Program-made: the position numbers and the translations under genes
Notes under the pieces: generated by a model
What the model saw: only the letters and a program-made list of their open reading frames with translations
Told to the model about the DNA's origin: nothing
Databases searched by the model: none
Assembly: GCA_013815685.1 (NCBI GenBank)
Contig: JACDFR010000013.1
Coordinates: 1 to 64,000 of the forward strand
Direction: 5' to 3'
Source of the DNA: Ramlibacter sp.
GTDB taxonomy: Bacteria > Pseudomonadota > Gammaproteobacteria > Burkholderiales > Burkholderiaceae_C
Length of the DNA stretch: 64,000 nucleotides
In this document: positions 1-8,705 of the stretch, one piece after another
Numbering within the stretch: the first letter of the stretch is position 1
How the letters are laid out: each line of letters starts with the position of its first letter

Positions 1-1150
1 GGCCCGCATTGCGGTTGCCACGGCGGCGATTGCGTCCGGGCCCCTGGCCCGCATCGCCGTCGCCGCCGCCTTCACGGGCCATCCTGGGCCCGCCGTGATC
101 GCCTGCGGCCTGCATAAGGGCGCGGATATCGCGCTCGTCCAGTTCCATCCATGCGCCGCGCTTGAGGCCACGCGGCAGCATCATGGCCCCGTAGCGGATA
201 CGGATCAGGCGGCTCACCGCATGGCCCAGCGCCTCGAACAGGCGGCGCACTTCGCGGTTGCGCCCTTCGGAGATGGTGACCCGGTACCAGGTATTGGCAC
301 CCTCGCCGCCGCCGTCCTCGATGGAGCCGAACTGCGCCCGGCCGTCTTCGAGTTCGATGCCATCCAGCAGGCGCTGCTTTTCCTCATTGCTGAGCGCCCC
401 CAGGACCCGCACGGCGTACTCGCGCTCCAGGCCGAAGCGCGGATGCATGAGCCGGTTGGCCAGCTCGCCTGAACTGGTGAACAGCAGCAAACCCTCGGTA
501 TTGAGGTCGAGCCGGCCGACAGACTGCCACTTGCCTTGGGGCAACTTGGGCAGCTTGCGAAACACTGTCGGGCGGTTCTGGGGGTCGTCGTTGGTGACGA
601 CCTCGCCCACGGGCTTGTGATAAGCGATCACTCGTGCCGGCGGGGGCGCGATGCGGAAGCGGATCGGCTTGCCGTTGACCTTGATCTGGTCGCCGAACTG
701 GATGCGCTGGCCGATGTGGGCGGGTTCGTTGTTGACGGAAATGCGCCCTTCCATGATGAGCTGTTCCATCTCCAGGCGCGAACCCAGCCCCGCCTGGGCC
801 AGGACCTTGTGCAGCTTGGGCGTCTCGGCCTGCGGTGCGAGCACGCGTTTGGGCAGCGCCGCCTCCGGGCTTTCGATCTCTGCATCGAACTGCCCGGAAA
901 CCACGTCGGCGAAGCTGATCGGCGGCGGCGGCGGCTCTGCCGCGGCGGTATTGCCGGCCTCGCGTGCGCGACGCTCATCGTCGTAGTCGTCGTCATCGTC
1001 GTCACGGTCGTCGTCGAAGTCGGCGTCCATCTCTTCTTCGGTGCGCAAGCGGGCCGCAGGCTCTGGCACATTCTCTTCGGGGGCACGCGGCTTGGCTTGC
1101 GTGTCCTCGTCCACTATCGCACGGGCCGCGTCAGGCAGGGGTTCATTCAT
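1..1150 (-). CDS. rluB: 23S rRNA pseudouridine synthase RluB, 3' end outside window
   Basis: This gene makes a pseudouridine synthase of the RsuA/RluB/RluE/RluF group, predicted to modify one uridine in domain V of 23S rRNA. The minus strand stays open from the ATG at 1150 to the window edge, so the C-terminal tail is missing. The N-terminus has an acidic low-complexity stretch rich in Asp (about residues 42-58). An S4 RNA-binding domain follows ([14 protein letters not shown], about 112-125), then the catalytic core with the [14 protein letters not shown] motif, whose Asp is the expected nucleophile, and the [16 protein letters not shown] motif. The visible tail is Gly/Arg-rich. The start lies 2 bp after the scpB stop, so the two genes are almost certainly co-transcribed. 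RluB rather than RluE/F is inferred from the scpB neighbour and the basic tail. Confidence 0.93.
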   Translation of the reverse strand, partial: MNEPLPDAARAIVDEDTQAKPRAPEENVPEPAARLRTEEEMDADFDDDRDDDDDDYDDERRAREAGNTAAAEPPPPPISFADVVSGQFDAEIESPEAALPKRVLAPQAETPKLHKVLAQAGLGSRLEMEQLIMEGRISVNNEPAHIGQRIQFGDQIKVNGKPIRFRIAPPPARVIAYHKPVGEVVTNDDPQNRPTVFRKLPKLPQGKWQSVGRLDLNTEGLLLFTSSGELANRLMHPRFGLEREYAVRVLGALSNEEKQRLLDGIELEDGRAQFGSIEDGGGEGANTWYRVTISEGRNREVRRLFEALGHAVSRLIRIRYGAMMLPRGLKRGAWMELDERDIRALMQAAGDHGGPRMAREGGGDGDAGQGPGRNRRRGNRNAG

Positions 1151-1152
1151 GC

Positions 1153-1785
1153 TTATGTCTCGACGGCTTGCGCCGCATCATTGCTTTCGGGGTTGGGGCT
1201 GCCTTCGATGGCCAGGCCGGGCTGAACCCCATCGGATGCCGCGCCCAGCGACGCCAGCACGGCTGCCTGCTGGCCGGGGCTGTCCAGCACTGGCAACTGG
1301 TCCAGCGATTCCAGGCCCAGGTCGTCCAGGAACTGGCGCGTCGTGGCGAACAGGGCCGGACGGCCCGGCGCCTCGCGGTGGCCGATGACTTCGACCCATC
1401 CGCGATCCTCGAGCTGTTTCAGGATGAGCGCATTGATGGTGACGCCGCGGATGTCTTCCATGTCGCCGCGGGTGACGGGCTGGCGGTAGGCGATGATCGC
1501 CAGCGTCTCGAGCACGGCGCGCGTGTACTTGGGTGGCTTTTCGGGGTGGAGGCGGTCGAGGTACTCGCGCATCTGCGGCCGGCTCTGGAAGCGCCAGCCG
1601 GTGGCGACCTGCACCAGCTCGACCCCGCGCTGGGTCCAGTCGTTCTGAAGGTCCGCGAGCAGCGCCTTGATCGTGTCGGCGCCGAGTTCGTCATTGAACA
1701 GAACGCGCAACTCGCGCACCGGCAAAGGCTGCTGCGCGCAAATCAAGGCTGTTTCGAGGACGCGCTTGGCATCCGTCGTATTCAT
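1153..1785 (-). CDS. scpB: Segregation and condensation protein B
   Basis: ScpB is the winged-helix kleisin partner of ScpA in the SMC-ScpAB condensin, which acts in chromosome segregation. The 210-residue product starts [20 protein letters not shown], as ScpB proteins do, and contains the family signature [20 protein letters not shown] followed by [20 protein letters not shown]. The frame is open further upstream to 1926, but that extension overlaps the end of rluD and lacks ScpB similarity, so the ATG at 1785 is chosen. rluB follows 2 bp after the stop. The C-terminal tail after about residue 165 is variable, as is usual in this family. Confidence 0.93.
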   Translation of the reverse strand: MNTTDAKRVLETALICAQQPLPVRELRVLFNDELGADTIKALLADLQNDWTQRGVELVQVATGWRFQSRPQMREYLDRLHPEKPPKYTRAVLETLAIIAYRQPVTRGDMEDIRGVTINALILKQLEDRGWVEVIGHREAPGRPALFATTRQFLDDLGLESLDQLPVLDSPGQQAAVLASLGAASDGVQPGLAIEGSPNPESNDAAQAVET

Positions 1786-1891
1786 GGTCTTGCCGTTCCG
1801 GGAAAAGGCGCCACCGGGCGCGCAAATCAAAGGAAAATCAAAGGGCTGATCAGGGGCGAATTTCAGTTCGCCGCGCCGCGTGGACCGCAGG

Positions 1892-2926
1892 CTAGGAGAC
1901 ATGGCTCTTGAGCCATCCGGATTCATTGTAACGCAGGCCCCAGGCGGCCAGGGCCTGGCGCAAATCAGCCGGCAGGGGCGCGTGGAATTCCATCACCCCG
2001 CGGCCGTCCGGATGTTCGAACGCGAGGCGAAACGCGTGCAATGCCTGGCGCGCCATGCCGGCAGCGGGGGCGCCGCCGTAGAGCTCATCGCCTGCCAGGG
2101 GATGGCCGAGGTGCGCCATGTGGACGCGGATCTGGTGCGTGCGGCCGGTCTGGAGCGTCGCGCGCACCCAGCAACCGGCCGCCGCATCCTGAAGCACTTC
2201 GAAAGACGTGGAAGCCGGCTTGCCGTTCTCGACCACCGCCATGCGCAGGCGGTTGCGTGGATCGCGGCCGATCGGTGCGTCCACGCGGCGCACGCGGGCC
2301 CCACCCCATGCGCGATGGGCCAGCGCGACGTATTGCCGCGCCACGGCGCGTGCCGCGATCAGCTGCACAAGCGCATCCATGGTCGTCCGGGTGCGCGCCA
2401 CCACCATGAGGCCGGTGGTGTCCTTGTCCAGCCGGTGCACGATTCCCGCGCGCGGCAGGTACGCGGCCTGCGCGTCACGCGCCAGCAGGCCATTGAGCAG
2501 CGTGCCGCTCCAGTTGCCCGGCGCCGGATGAACTACCAGCCCCGCGGGCTTGTTGAGGACCAACAGATGCTCGTCTTCGTACACCACGTCCAGAGCCATC
2601 GGTTCGGGGCGAAAGGCCTGGCTCTGCGGTGTCGGGCGTAGTTCGACCTGGCCCGCATCCCCCGCTTTCACCTTCTGCGACGAACGCCGGGCCGGGACGC
2701 CGTTGAGCGACACGGCCCCGGATTCGATCAGATGCTGCAGGTAGCTGCGCGAAAACTCGGGCGCCAGCGCCACCAGGGCGCGATCGAGCCGGTCGCCGTG
2801 GTGGCCAGCACCGACCACAAAGGGCCGCAGCTCGGCGTCGGGGCCGGCGTCCGCCGGGTCCTCGAGCTCGTCGGAGCCGGGTGTCTCCTGGGGGTCGGCC
2901 GATATAATGAATTTGCCCTGTTTCAA
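1892..2926 (-). CDS. rluD: 23S rRNA pseudouridine synthase RluD
   Basis: RluD makes the conserved pseudouridines of helix 69 in 23S rRNA. After a short acidic leader there is an S4 domain ([20 protein letters not shown]...) and then the catalytic domain with [19 protein letters not shown], which carries the active-site Asp. A later motif, [23 protein letters not shown], is typical of the RluA/C/D family. No in-frame ATG exists near the expected N-terminus, so I use the TTG at 2926 as a provisional start; the frame is open up to 3019, but that would overlap bamD. The gene is divergent from bamD, an arrangement common in Proteobacteria. The exact start is uncertain. Confidence 0.9.
   Translation of the reverse strand: MKQGKFIISADPQETPGSDELEDPADAGPDAELRPFVVGAGHHGDRLDRALVALAPEFSRSYLQHLIESGAVSLNGVPARRSSQKVKAGDAGQVELRPTPQSQAFRPEPMALDVVYEDEHLLVLNKPAGLVVHPAPGNWSGTLLNGLLARDAQAAYLPRAGIVHRLDKDTTGLMVVARTRTTMDALVQLIAARAVARQYVALAHRAWGGARVRRVDAPIGRDPRNRLRMAVVENGKPASTSFEVLQDAAAGCWVRATLQTGRTHQIRVHMAHLGHPLAGDELYGGAPAAGMARQALHAFRLAFEHPDGRGVMEFHAPLPADLRQALAAWGLRYNESGWLKSHVS
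2903..2908 (+). promoter_or_regulatory. Perfect sigma-70 -10 box upstream of bamD
   Basis: TATAAT lies 33 bp before the bamD ATG, in the intergenic/leader overlap with rluD. No convincing -35 hexamer is seen 16-18 bp upstream. The placement fits a short leader for bamD. This is a sequence match only. Confidence 0.5.
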
Positions 2927-2940
2927 GAAAGTTGCGAGTA

Positions 2941-3744
2941 ATGCTCCGAGCCAAATTATCGGTGGTCCCCGCGGCGGCGCTGGCCGCCGCCGCCGTGCTG
3001 TCGGCCTGCTCCTCGACACCCGACGACAAGACCGCGACCTGGAGCCCCAACAAGATCTACGCCGAAGCCAAGGACGAATCCAACTCGGGCGCCTACGAAA
3101 AAGCCATTCCGCTGTTCGAAAAGCTGGAGGGCCGCGCGGCGGGGACGCCGCTGGCGCAGCAGGCGCAGCTGGAAAAAGCCTACGCGCAGTACAAGGCCAA
3201 TGACCAGGCGTCGGCCCTGTCGACGCTGGACCGTTTCATCAAGCTTCATCCGGCCAGTCCCGCGCTCGATTACGCGCTCTATCTCAAGGGCGTGGTGAAT
3301 TTCAACGACAACCTCGGCATGTTCTCCTTCCTGTCGCGGCAGGACTTGTCCGAGCGCGACCAGAAGGCCGCCAAGGAATCGTTCGAGTCTTTCAAGGAGC
3401 TGGTGACCCGCTATCCCGACTCGCGCTACAGCCCCGATGCGCGCGCGCGCATGACCTACATCGTCAATTCGCTGGCGCAGTATGAAGTGCACGTCGCGCG
3501 TTACTATTACAACCGCGGCGCGTATGTGGCGGCCATCAACCGCGCGCAGAATGCCGTGACCGACTACCAGGATGTGCCGGCAGTGGAAGAGGCGCTATTC
3601 ATCCTGCTGCGTTCCTACGACTCCCTGGGCATGACCCAGCTGCGTGACGATACCCGCCGCGTGATGGAAAAAACCTACCCGCAGAGCGAATACCTGAGCC
3701 GGGGGTCTAAGTCCAGGCAGGACCCGTGGTGGAAGCTCTGGTAA
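2941..3744 (+). CDS. bamD: Outer membrane assembly lipoprotein BamD
   Basis: BamD (formerly ComL) is an essential TPR lipoprotein of the BAM complex that inserts beta-barrel proteins into the outer membrane. The 267-residue product has a signal peptide ending in a lipobox (LSAC, Cys23). TPR-like helices follow, including YAEAKDESNSGAYEKAIPLF, DRFIKLHPASPALDYALYLKG and ELVTRYPDSRYSPDARARM. The ATG at 2941 gives a proper signal peptide; an in-frame TTG three codons earlier is less likely. The gene is divergent from rluD and is followed by the 78-bp GC-rich repeat. Confidence 0.95.
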   Translation: MLRAKLSVVPAAALAAAAVLSACSSTPDDKTATWSPNKIYAEAKDESNSGAYEKAIPLFEKLEGRAAGTPLAQQAQLEKAYAQYKANDQASALSTLDRFIKLHPASPALDYALYLKGVVNFNDNLGMFSFLSRQDLSERDQKAAKESFESFKELVTRYPDSRYSPDARARMTYIVNSLAQYEVHVARYYYNRGAYVAAINRAQNAVTDYQDVPAVEEALFILLRSYDSLGMTQLRDDTRRVMEKTYPQSEYLSRGSKSRQDPWWKLW

Positions 3745-3752
3745 GACCGTGA

Positions 3753-3830
3753 GCCCCCTCGCTTGCGGCTGAAGCCGCGGCGCTGCCCCCCAAGGGGGCG
3801 TTCACGCCTTGGGGCGGCCCGGCGGCGCTC
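3753..3830 (+). repeat. GC-rich intergenic repeat, copy A
   Basis: This 78-bp element starts GCCCCCTCGCTTGC, contains the core CTGCCCCCCAAGGGGG followed by GCCTTGGGGCGGCCCGGCGG, and ends in GGCGCTC. The core can fold into GC-rich hairpins. A second copy lies inverted at 5823-5899. Copy A sits between bamD and the convergent dinG-like gene, and its last two bases fall in that gene's stop codon. I associate such elements with comamonad genomes; a terminator or REP-like role is inference. Confidence 0.7.
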
Positions 3831-5811
3831 AGGCCATCGCAGCCAGCGTTTCCAGGAATTCCTCCTTCGATCCCAACTTGCGCATGGGTGGAAGCGCCGC
3901 GAGCAGCCGCCGGCCATAGCCCATCGTGGCCAGGCGCGTGTCGCACACCACCAGCACGCCCTGGTCGGATTCGCGCCGTATCAGCCGCCCGGCGCCTTGC
4001 TTGAGCGCTACCGCCGCCTCAGGGACGAAATAGTCGTTGAAGGCGCTCCTGCCCTGCGATTCGAGCCGCTGCGCCCGCGCTTCCACCAAAGGGTCACCCG
4101 GTGGCGGAAACGGCAGCTTGTCGATGATGACCAGCTGCAAGTTATCGCCGGGTACATCGACCCCCTCCCAGAATGAAGCCGACGCCACCAGCACGCAGCC
4201 CGCCCGCCCCTGGCCGCTGCCGGCGCGAAAGCGTTCGATGAGGCGGCGCTTGGGCCATTGGCCCTGAACCAGGACTTCGACCTGCGCCGATCCTTCGAAC
4301 CGGCGCTGCAGGTCTTCACCGATAGCACGCAGGGCCCGCAGCGTCGTGGTCAGCACCATCGTGCGGCCGCCGAGGCGCTGCGCCGCATCAGCCGCGAGCA
4401 GCGCCACCTGTGCGCTGTGGGCAGGATCGTTGGGCTTGGGCAATTCACGCGGGACATACACCGCCGCCTGCACCGTGTAATCGAAGGGGCAGCCGACTTT
4501 CAGCACTTCCGCCTGCGCCAGGCCGCAGGGTTCGGTGAACCACGAAAGGCGGGCATCGTCGCCGAGGGTGGCCGAAGTGAAGATCCAGGCGCGCGTGGAG
4601 GCTTCTTCCTGGCCCGTGCGCAAGAGCTTGTCTTGCACAGCCTGGGCGATATCCAGGGGCGACTCGACCAGGCGCAGCTGCGTGCCTACGTCCACCCAGC
4701 GCACCGCGCCCGCCTCGCAAGGCCCGCCGAAGCGCCGCACGCGCGCAGCCAGCGTTTCCCCGCGCTCGTGCAAGCGGACAAAATCCGGCGCGATCTCGCT
4801 GACAGTGGATAGCGCCGCGGTGGCCTGGGAACAAGCCTCATGCAGCTCGTCCAGGCCCTGCCGCCAGTGCTCCGGCGAGACCTGGGCAGGTGCCTGGTCC
4901 ACCCATCGCAGCCGCGCACCGGGCGCGTTCTTCCCCACGACCAGCCGCAAGTCGCGGGTGGCTCGCTCCACGGCCGAGACCACATGCTGCCAATCGACCA
5001 GGCCCCGTGCCAGCTGCAGCCCCGCGGCCAGCATATCGCGGCCGAAGTCCAGTAGCTGGCCGGTAGAAAGGTGCGCGCCCAGGAACTGGACGCCCGTCTC
5101 GTTGAGCTGGTGCGCTTCGTCGAAGATGGCCACGCGCACCGTGGGGAGCAGTTCTGCCATGCCCGATTCGCGCACCGCCAGATCGGCGAAGAAGAGATGG
5201 TGATTGATGACCACCACATCGGCCGCCAGCGCTTCACGGCGCGCCTGATTGACATGGCAGGCGCGAAACTTCGGGCATTGGGCGCCCAGGCAGTTCTCGC
5301 GGGTGGAGGTCACCAGGGGAATGAGCGGCGAGCGCTCGTCCAGTCCGGGCAACTCCGCAAGGTCGCCCGTGCGCGTGGCCAGCGACCATTCCTCGATCTT
5401 CGCAAGTGCGCGCACTGAAGCCCTGTCGGGAAAACTGCCGTCTTGCCTGGCCAGCTCCATCCGATGAAGGCACAGGTAGCTGCCGCGGCCCTTGAGCAGC
5501 GCCGTGCGCACCGGCAGCCCGAGCGCTTGGACCAGGCGCGGCAGGTCTCGGCCGTAGAGCTGGTCCTGCAAGGTCTTGGTCGCAGTGGACAGCAAGACCC
5601 GTTCGCCGCTCAGCAGCGCCGGCACCAGGTACGAAAAGGTCTTGCCTACTCCGGTTCCTGCCTCCACCACCAGCGCGCCGCCGTTTTCGATCGTGCGCGC
5701 GACGGCCAGCGCCATGTCGGTCTGGCCGCTGCGCGGACGAAAATGATCCGCGGCGCGCGACAGCACGCCGTCGGGGGCGAAGGCCGCGCGAACAGGGTCT
5801 TCCAATGTCAT
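3829..5811 (-). CDS. ATP-dependent DNA helicase, DinG/YoaA family
   Basis: This is an XPD-like superfamily 2 helicase, probably 5'-3', involved in resolving R-loops or damaged replication intermediates. The 660-residue protein has the Q-like motif RSGQTDMALAV, Walker A (EAGTGVGKTF), and four Cys residues for an Fe-S cluster: one in GSYLCLH and three in NCLGAQCPKFRAC. Walker B is IFDEAHQL. C-terminal helicase motifs include SASFWEGVDVPGD and QGAGRLIRRESDQG. Its length and lack of an exonuclease domain fit YoaA/DinG of Proteobacteria. The gene is flanked by the two inverted copies of the intergenic repeat. YoaA versus DinG cannot be settled from sequence alone. Confidence 0.93.
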   Translation of the reverse strand: MTLEDPVRAAFAPDGVLSRAADHFRPRSGQTDMALAVARTIENGGALVVEAGTGVGKTFSYLVPALLSGERVLLSTATKTLQDQLYGRDLPRLVQALGLPVRTALLKGRGSYLCLHRMELARQDGSFPDRASVRALAKIEEWSLATRTGDLAELPGLDERSPLIPLVTSTRENCLGAQCPKFRACHVNQARREALAADVVVINHHLFFADLAVRESGMAELLPTVRVAIFDEAHQLNETGVQFLGAHLSTGQLLDFGRDMLAAGLQLARGLVDWQHVVSAVERATRDLRLVVGKNAPGARLRWVDQAPAQVSPEHWRQGLDELHEACSQATAALSTVSEIAPDFVRLHERGETLAARVRRFGGPCEAGAVRWVDVGTQLRLVESPLDIAQAVQDKLLRTGQEEASTRAWIFTSATLGDDARLSWFTEPCGLAQAEVLKVGCPFDYTVQAAVYVPRELPKPNDPAHSAQVALLAADAAQRLGGRTMVLTTTLRALRAIGEDLQRRFEGSAQVEVLVQGQWPKRRLIERFRAGSGQGRAGCVLVASASFWEGVDVPGDNLQLVIIDKLPFPPPGDPLVEARAQRLESQGRSAFNDYFVPEAAVALKQGAGRLIRRESDQGVLVVCDTRLATMGYGRRLLAALPPMRKLGSKEEFLETLAAMA

Positions 5812-5822
5812 CGGGGGAACTT

Positions 5823-5899
5823 GAGCGCCGACGGGCCGCCCCTAGGCGCGAGGGCCCCATCGGGGGGCAGCGACTACACGAAGTGAGGAGCGTGGGGGC
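5823..5899 (-). repeat. GC-rich intergenic repeat, copy B (inverted)
   Basis: Read on the minus strand this element starts GCCCCCACGCTCC, carries CTGCCCCCCGATGGGGC and GCCTAGGGGCGGCCCGTCGG, and ends GGCGCTC. It matches copy A at 3753-3830 over its full length apart from a variable stretch near the left end. It lies between the DUF465 gene and the start of the dinG-like gene. Confidence 0.7.
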
Positions 5900-5906
5900 A
5901 ATATTT

Positions 5907-6110
5907 TCACGCGGGTTCTTTGGGATCGAGCGCCAGCTCCAGGCGAGCGATCTGGTCGCGCAGGCCCAGCCTGCGCTTCTTGAGCCGGCGCATCATGAGC
6001 TCGTCGACCGGAGACTCGTGGCCCGCCCGGTCGATCAACGCGTCCAGGTCGGCATGCTCCATGCGCAATTCGATCAGGCGGCGCTCGGGTGAGTGGAGGT
6101 TGGAATCCAA
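5907..6110 (-). CDS. DUF465 (YdcH-like) small protein
   Basis: This is a short helical protein of the YdcH/DUF465 family, whose function is unknown. The recognisable part is the helical hairpin HADLDALIDRAG...VDELMMRRLKKRRLGLRDQIARLE, with the basic RRLKKRR turn typical of the family. The TTG at 6110 gives 67 residues; the ATG at 6062 would give 51 and cut into the first helix. Neither start has a strong ribosome site. It is divergent from the PP2C phosphatase gene. Confidence 0.75.
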   Translation of the reverse strand: MDSNLHSPERRLIELRMEHADLDALIDRAGHESPVDELMMRRLKKRRLGLRDQIARLELALDPKEPA

Positions 6111-6182
6111 GTAATCTGCGGCAGCTCGGCCGGCACGGTCGGGTTCGTTCGATAATACGTGTTTCGCAGGCAATAATCGAGC

Positions 6183-6947
6183 ATGGCCACCAAGGGTTAT
6201 AGACTCTCCGCTTCGACGGGCATCCACAAGGGTGACCGCGAATACCAGCAGGACCAGATCGCGCTGATCAGCCACCCCCGTGTGCCCGGCTGCGTGCTGG
6301 GCGTGGTGGCGGACGGCATGGGCGGCCGCAGCGGCGGGCGCAAGGCCTCCGATCAGGTCATGATGACTGCCAGGCAGTTGTTCGAACGCTATCGGCCCGA
6401 GCACGACGATGCTTCGTCCCTGCTCAAGCAGATGGTGCAGGAAGCACATATCGTCATCAAGCTCACCGCGATTTCGGCCGAACAGGAGCCTCACAGCACG
6501 CTTGCCGGCTTCATCATCAACCCGGCCGGCGATTGCCACTGGGTGCACGCCGGCGATTCGCGGATCTACCATTTTCATAACGGCAAGCTGGTCAAGCGGA
6601 CCATGGACCATTCGTATGTGCAGACGCTGGTCGACAGGGGCGAACTGACCGAAGAGGAAGCCAATGTCCACCCGCAGTCCAACATCCTGATGGGTTGCCT
6701 GGGCGCCGAAGAAGACCCGCCGGCCGACCTGCACTTCATTGAGCAGCTGCGCACCGGCGACGTGCTGCTGGCTTGCAGTGACGGCGTCTGGCATTACTTC
6801 AGCCCGGCCGAACTCGGCTCCGTGCTTTCGTCGCTGTCGCCGCGCGAGGCCACCGAATTCCTGATCGAAAAAGCGCGCTCGCGCGGCCGCGGCGGCGGCG
6901 ACAACCTGTCGCTAGTGATCGTCAAGTTCGATCCGCTGGAAAGCTGA
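6183..6947 (+). CDS. PP2C-family Ser/Thr protein phosphatase
   Basis: This is a metal-dependent protein phosphatase of the PPM/PP2C family (Stp1/PrpC type), predicted to be cytosolic, 254 residues. The metal-binding and phosphate-binding motifs appear in order: DREYQQD near residue 18, VADGMGGRSGG, HAGDSRIYHF, LLACSDGVWHY and GGGDNLSLVIVKF at the C-terminus. It has no membrane segment. No partner Ser/Thr kinase lies in this window, so its substrate is unknown. The short gap to the DUF465 gene should hold its promoter; GATAAT at 6151-6156 is one possible -10 box. Confidence 0.93.
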   Translation: MATKGYRLSASTGIHKGDREYQQDQIALISHPRVPGCVLGVVADGMGGRSGGRKASDQVMMTARQLFERYRPEHDDASSLLKQMVQEAHIVIKLTAISAEQEPHSTLAGFIINPAGDCHWVHAGDSRIYHFHNGKLVKRTMDHSYVQTLVDRGELTEEEANVHPQSNILMGCLGAEEDPPADLHFIEQLRTGDVLLACSDGVWHYFSPAELGSVLSSLSPREATEFLIEKARSRGRGGGDNLSLVIVKFDPLES

Positions 6948-6969
6948 GCCCCAGTGGCGGCGGGCCGCC

Positions 6970-7593
6970 TCAGGGCGGCACGGGCAGAGCCGGTGCGACT
7001 GGCTTGCCGCGCTCGGCCTGCCGTTTCTCGAGCTTGGCCTTGCGCTCCTGCGCTCTAGCGGCCTTCTCTTCCCGCTGCTGGCGGCTGCGCTGCGCGGCGG
7101 CGGCGTTTTGTTCGCGCGCCGCCTGCTTCGACTTCTCGTGCTCGGCCCGGATCTCCTGCGCGCGCGCGCCCTTCGGTGCGGCCTCGCGTGCCGCCCGGTC
7201 GGCTGCCTTGGCCGAAGCACGCGTGTCGCGCTCGCGTTGCTCCGCCTGGCCGATCGTCTGTTTTTGCGCCTGCCCCCGCTGCGATTCGCTCTGGCGCTCT
7301 TCGAGCTCGCGCAAGCGTTCGGCGGTCTTGCGGTTGCGCTCGGCGTCATTGAGGGCGATCTCCCGGCGCCTGAGCTCGGCCACGGCATCACGCCGCTTCA
7401 CCCGGGCAGCGTCGACGCAGTCATTGACGGCGAACTTGCGATAGCAAGCCTTCTCGTCGGCGGCAAACGCAGCTTCGGCTTCGGCGCGCTGCGCCGCGAT
7501 GCGTGCCTTTTGCGCAGCCACGGCATCGTCCTGCTGCGCGGTCAAGCCTGCGGCCGGGCCCAGAAAGAGAATGAGAACCAGCAGTTTGTTCAT
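6970..7593 (-). CDS. Secreted coiled-coil protein of unknown function
   Basis: A 207-residue protein with a cleavable-looking signal peptide (MNKLLVLILFLGPAAGLTAQ) and almost nothing else but Ala/Arg/Glu/Lys/Gln-rich helix, predicted to be a long coiled coil. Two Cys residues near positions 50 and 59 (KACYRKFAVNDCVD) could form a disulfide in the periplasm. Its ATG overlaps the zapE stop by 4 bp (ATGA), so it is translationally coupled to the odh-lpdA-zapE operon. I recognise it only as a lineage-conserved type of hypothetical protein. Its 3' end converges on the PP2C gene. Confidence 0.75.
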   Translation of the reverse strand: MNKLLVLILFLGPAAGLTAQQDDAVAAQKARIAAQRAEAEAAFAADEKACYRKFAVNDCVDAARVKRRDAVAELRRREIALNDAERNRKTAERLRELEERQSESQRGQAQKQTIGQAEQRERDTRASAKAADRAAREAAPKGARAQEIRAEHEKSKQAAREQNAAAAQRSRQQREEKAARAQERKAKLEKRQAERGKPVAPALPVPP

Positions 7594-8690
7594 GTCAGGC
7601 GAGTGTCGACCATGCGGTGCGCGAGCGCCAGGAATTCGGCGGACTGCATTTCGTTCAGGCGCGAGACCGTCCGGGGGAACTCATGGGCCAGCGGGCCGTC
7701 TGTGTACAACGCCTCGGGTGGCGTCTGCGCCGACATGATCAGCTTCACGCGGCGGTCATAGAGCACATCGACCAGCCAGGTGAACCGCCGGGCTTCGGAG
7801 GCCATCCGCACCGGCATGTGCGGGACATCGCTGAGCAGCACCGAGTGAAATTGCGTGGCGATTTCGAGATAGTCGTTCTGCGAGCGCGGCCCGCCGCACA
7901 AGGTTTTGAAATCGAACCAGACCACACCGCCGGCCTTGCGCCGGGACCGGATCTCGCGGGCCTCGATGTGCAGCACCGGGTCTTCATCGCGCGACTCGGC
8001 CAGGCGGGTGAACGCCTCATCCATCTGGGCGTCCGCATCCGGTCCCAGCGGCGTGTGATAAAGCTTCACCTGCTCCATCGTGCGCCTGCGGTAGTCGATC
8101 CCGTTGTCCACACCGATCACCTCGAGCTTGTCCTTGAGCAGGTCAATGGCGGGCAGGATGCGGTCGCGATGCAAGCCGTCGGGATACAGGTCGTCGGGCT
8201 TGAAATTGGACGTGGTGACAAAACCGACGCCGTTGTCGAACAGCGCATCCAGCAGGCGGTGCAGGATCATCGCGTCGGTGATGTCGGCGACATGGAACTC
8301 GTCGAAGCAGATCAGGCGATAACGCCGGGCCATGCGCTCGCCGAGTTCGTCCAGGGGATTCACCGTCCCCTGCAAGTCCGCCAGCTCGCGGTGCACCTCG
8401 CGCATGAACTCGTGGAAGTGCAACCGCGTCTTGCGCACGAGCGGAACCGCGGTGTAGAAGCAGTCCATCAAGAAGCTTTTACCGCGCCCGACGCCCCCAT
8501 GCATATAGACGCCGCGCGGAATCTCGGGGCGGTTGATAAGCTTCTTGAAGACATTGGAGCGCTGCTCCTTGAACAGCGCCCATTCGCGGGCGCATCGATC
8601 CAGCGCGTCGACGGCGTGCAGCTGCGCGGGGTCGCTCTGATATCCCCGCGCCGCGAGTTCCCGCTCGTAGATCTTGCGCACCGAAGCCAT
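7590..8690 (-). CDS. zapE: Cell division protein ZapE (AFG1-like ATPase)
   Basis: ZapE is an AAA-type ATPase related to mitochondrial AFG1/LACE1; in Escherichia coli it binds FtsZ and destabilises FtsZ polymers. The 366-residue product has Walker A HGGVGRGKSFLMDCF, Walker B YRLICFDEFHV, and the sensor region GVGFVTTSNFKPDDLYPDGL, all typical. The C-terminal FTWLVDVLYDRRVKLIMSA is also characteristic. It starts 15 bp after lpdA and overlaps the next gene by 4 bp. The link of zapE to the 2-oxoglutarate dehydrogenase operon is common in Burkholderiales. Confidence 0.93.
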   Translation of the reverse strand: MASVRKIYERELAARGYQSDPAQLHAVDALDRCAREWALFKEQRSNVFKKLINRPEIPRGVYMHGGVGRGKSFLMDCFYTAVPLVRKTRLHFHEFMREVHRELADLQGTVNPLDELGERMARRYRLICFDEFHVADITDAMILHRLLDALFDNGVGFVTTSNFKPDDLYPDGLHRDRILPAIDLLKDKLEVIGVDNGIDYRRRTMEQVKLYHTPLGPDADAQMDEAFTRLAESRDEDPVLHIEAREIRSRRKAGGVVWFDFKTLCGGPRSQNDYLEIATQFHSVLLSDVPHMPVRMASEARRFTWLVDVLYDRRVKLIMSAQTPPEALYTDGPLAHEFPRTVSRLNEMQSAEFLALAHRMVDTRLT

Positions 8691-8705
8691 CAGCTGCCGG
8701 ATGCT

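Noticed and set aside
5907..6794. Minus-strand frame of 295 codons opposite the PP2C gene
   Set aside because: Only its last 67 codons match a family (DUF465); the rest is antisense to the well-supported phosphatase.
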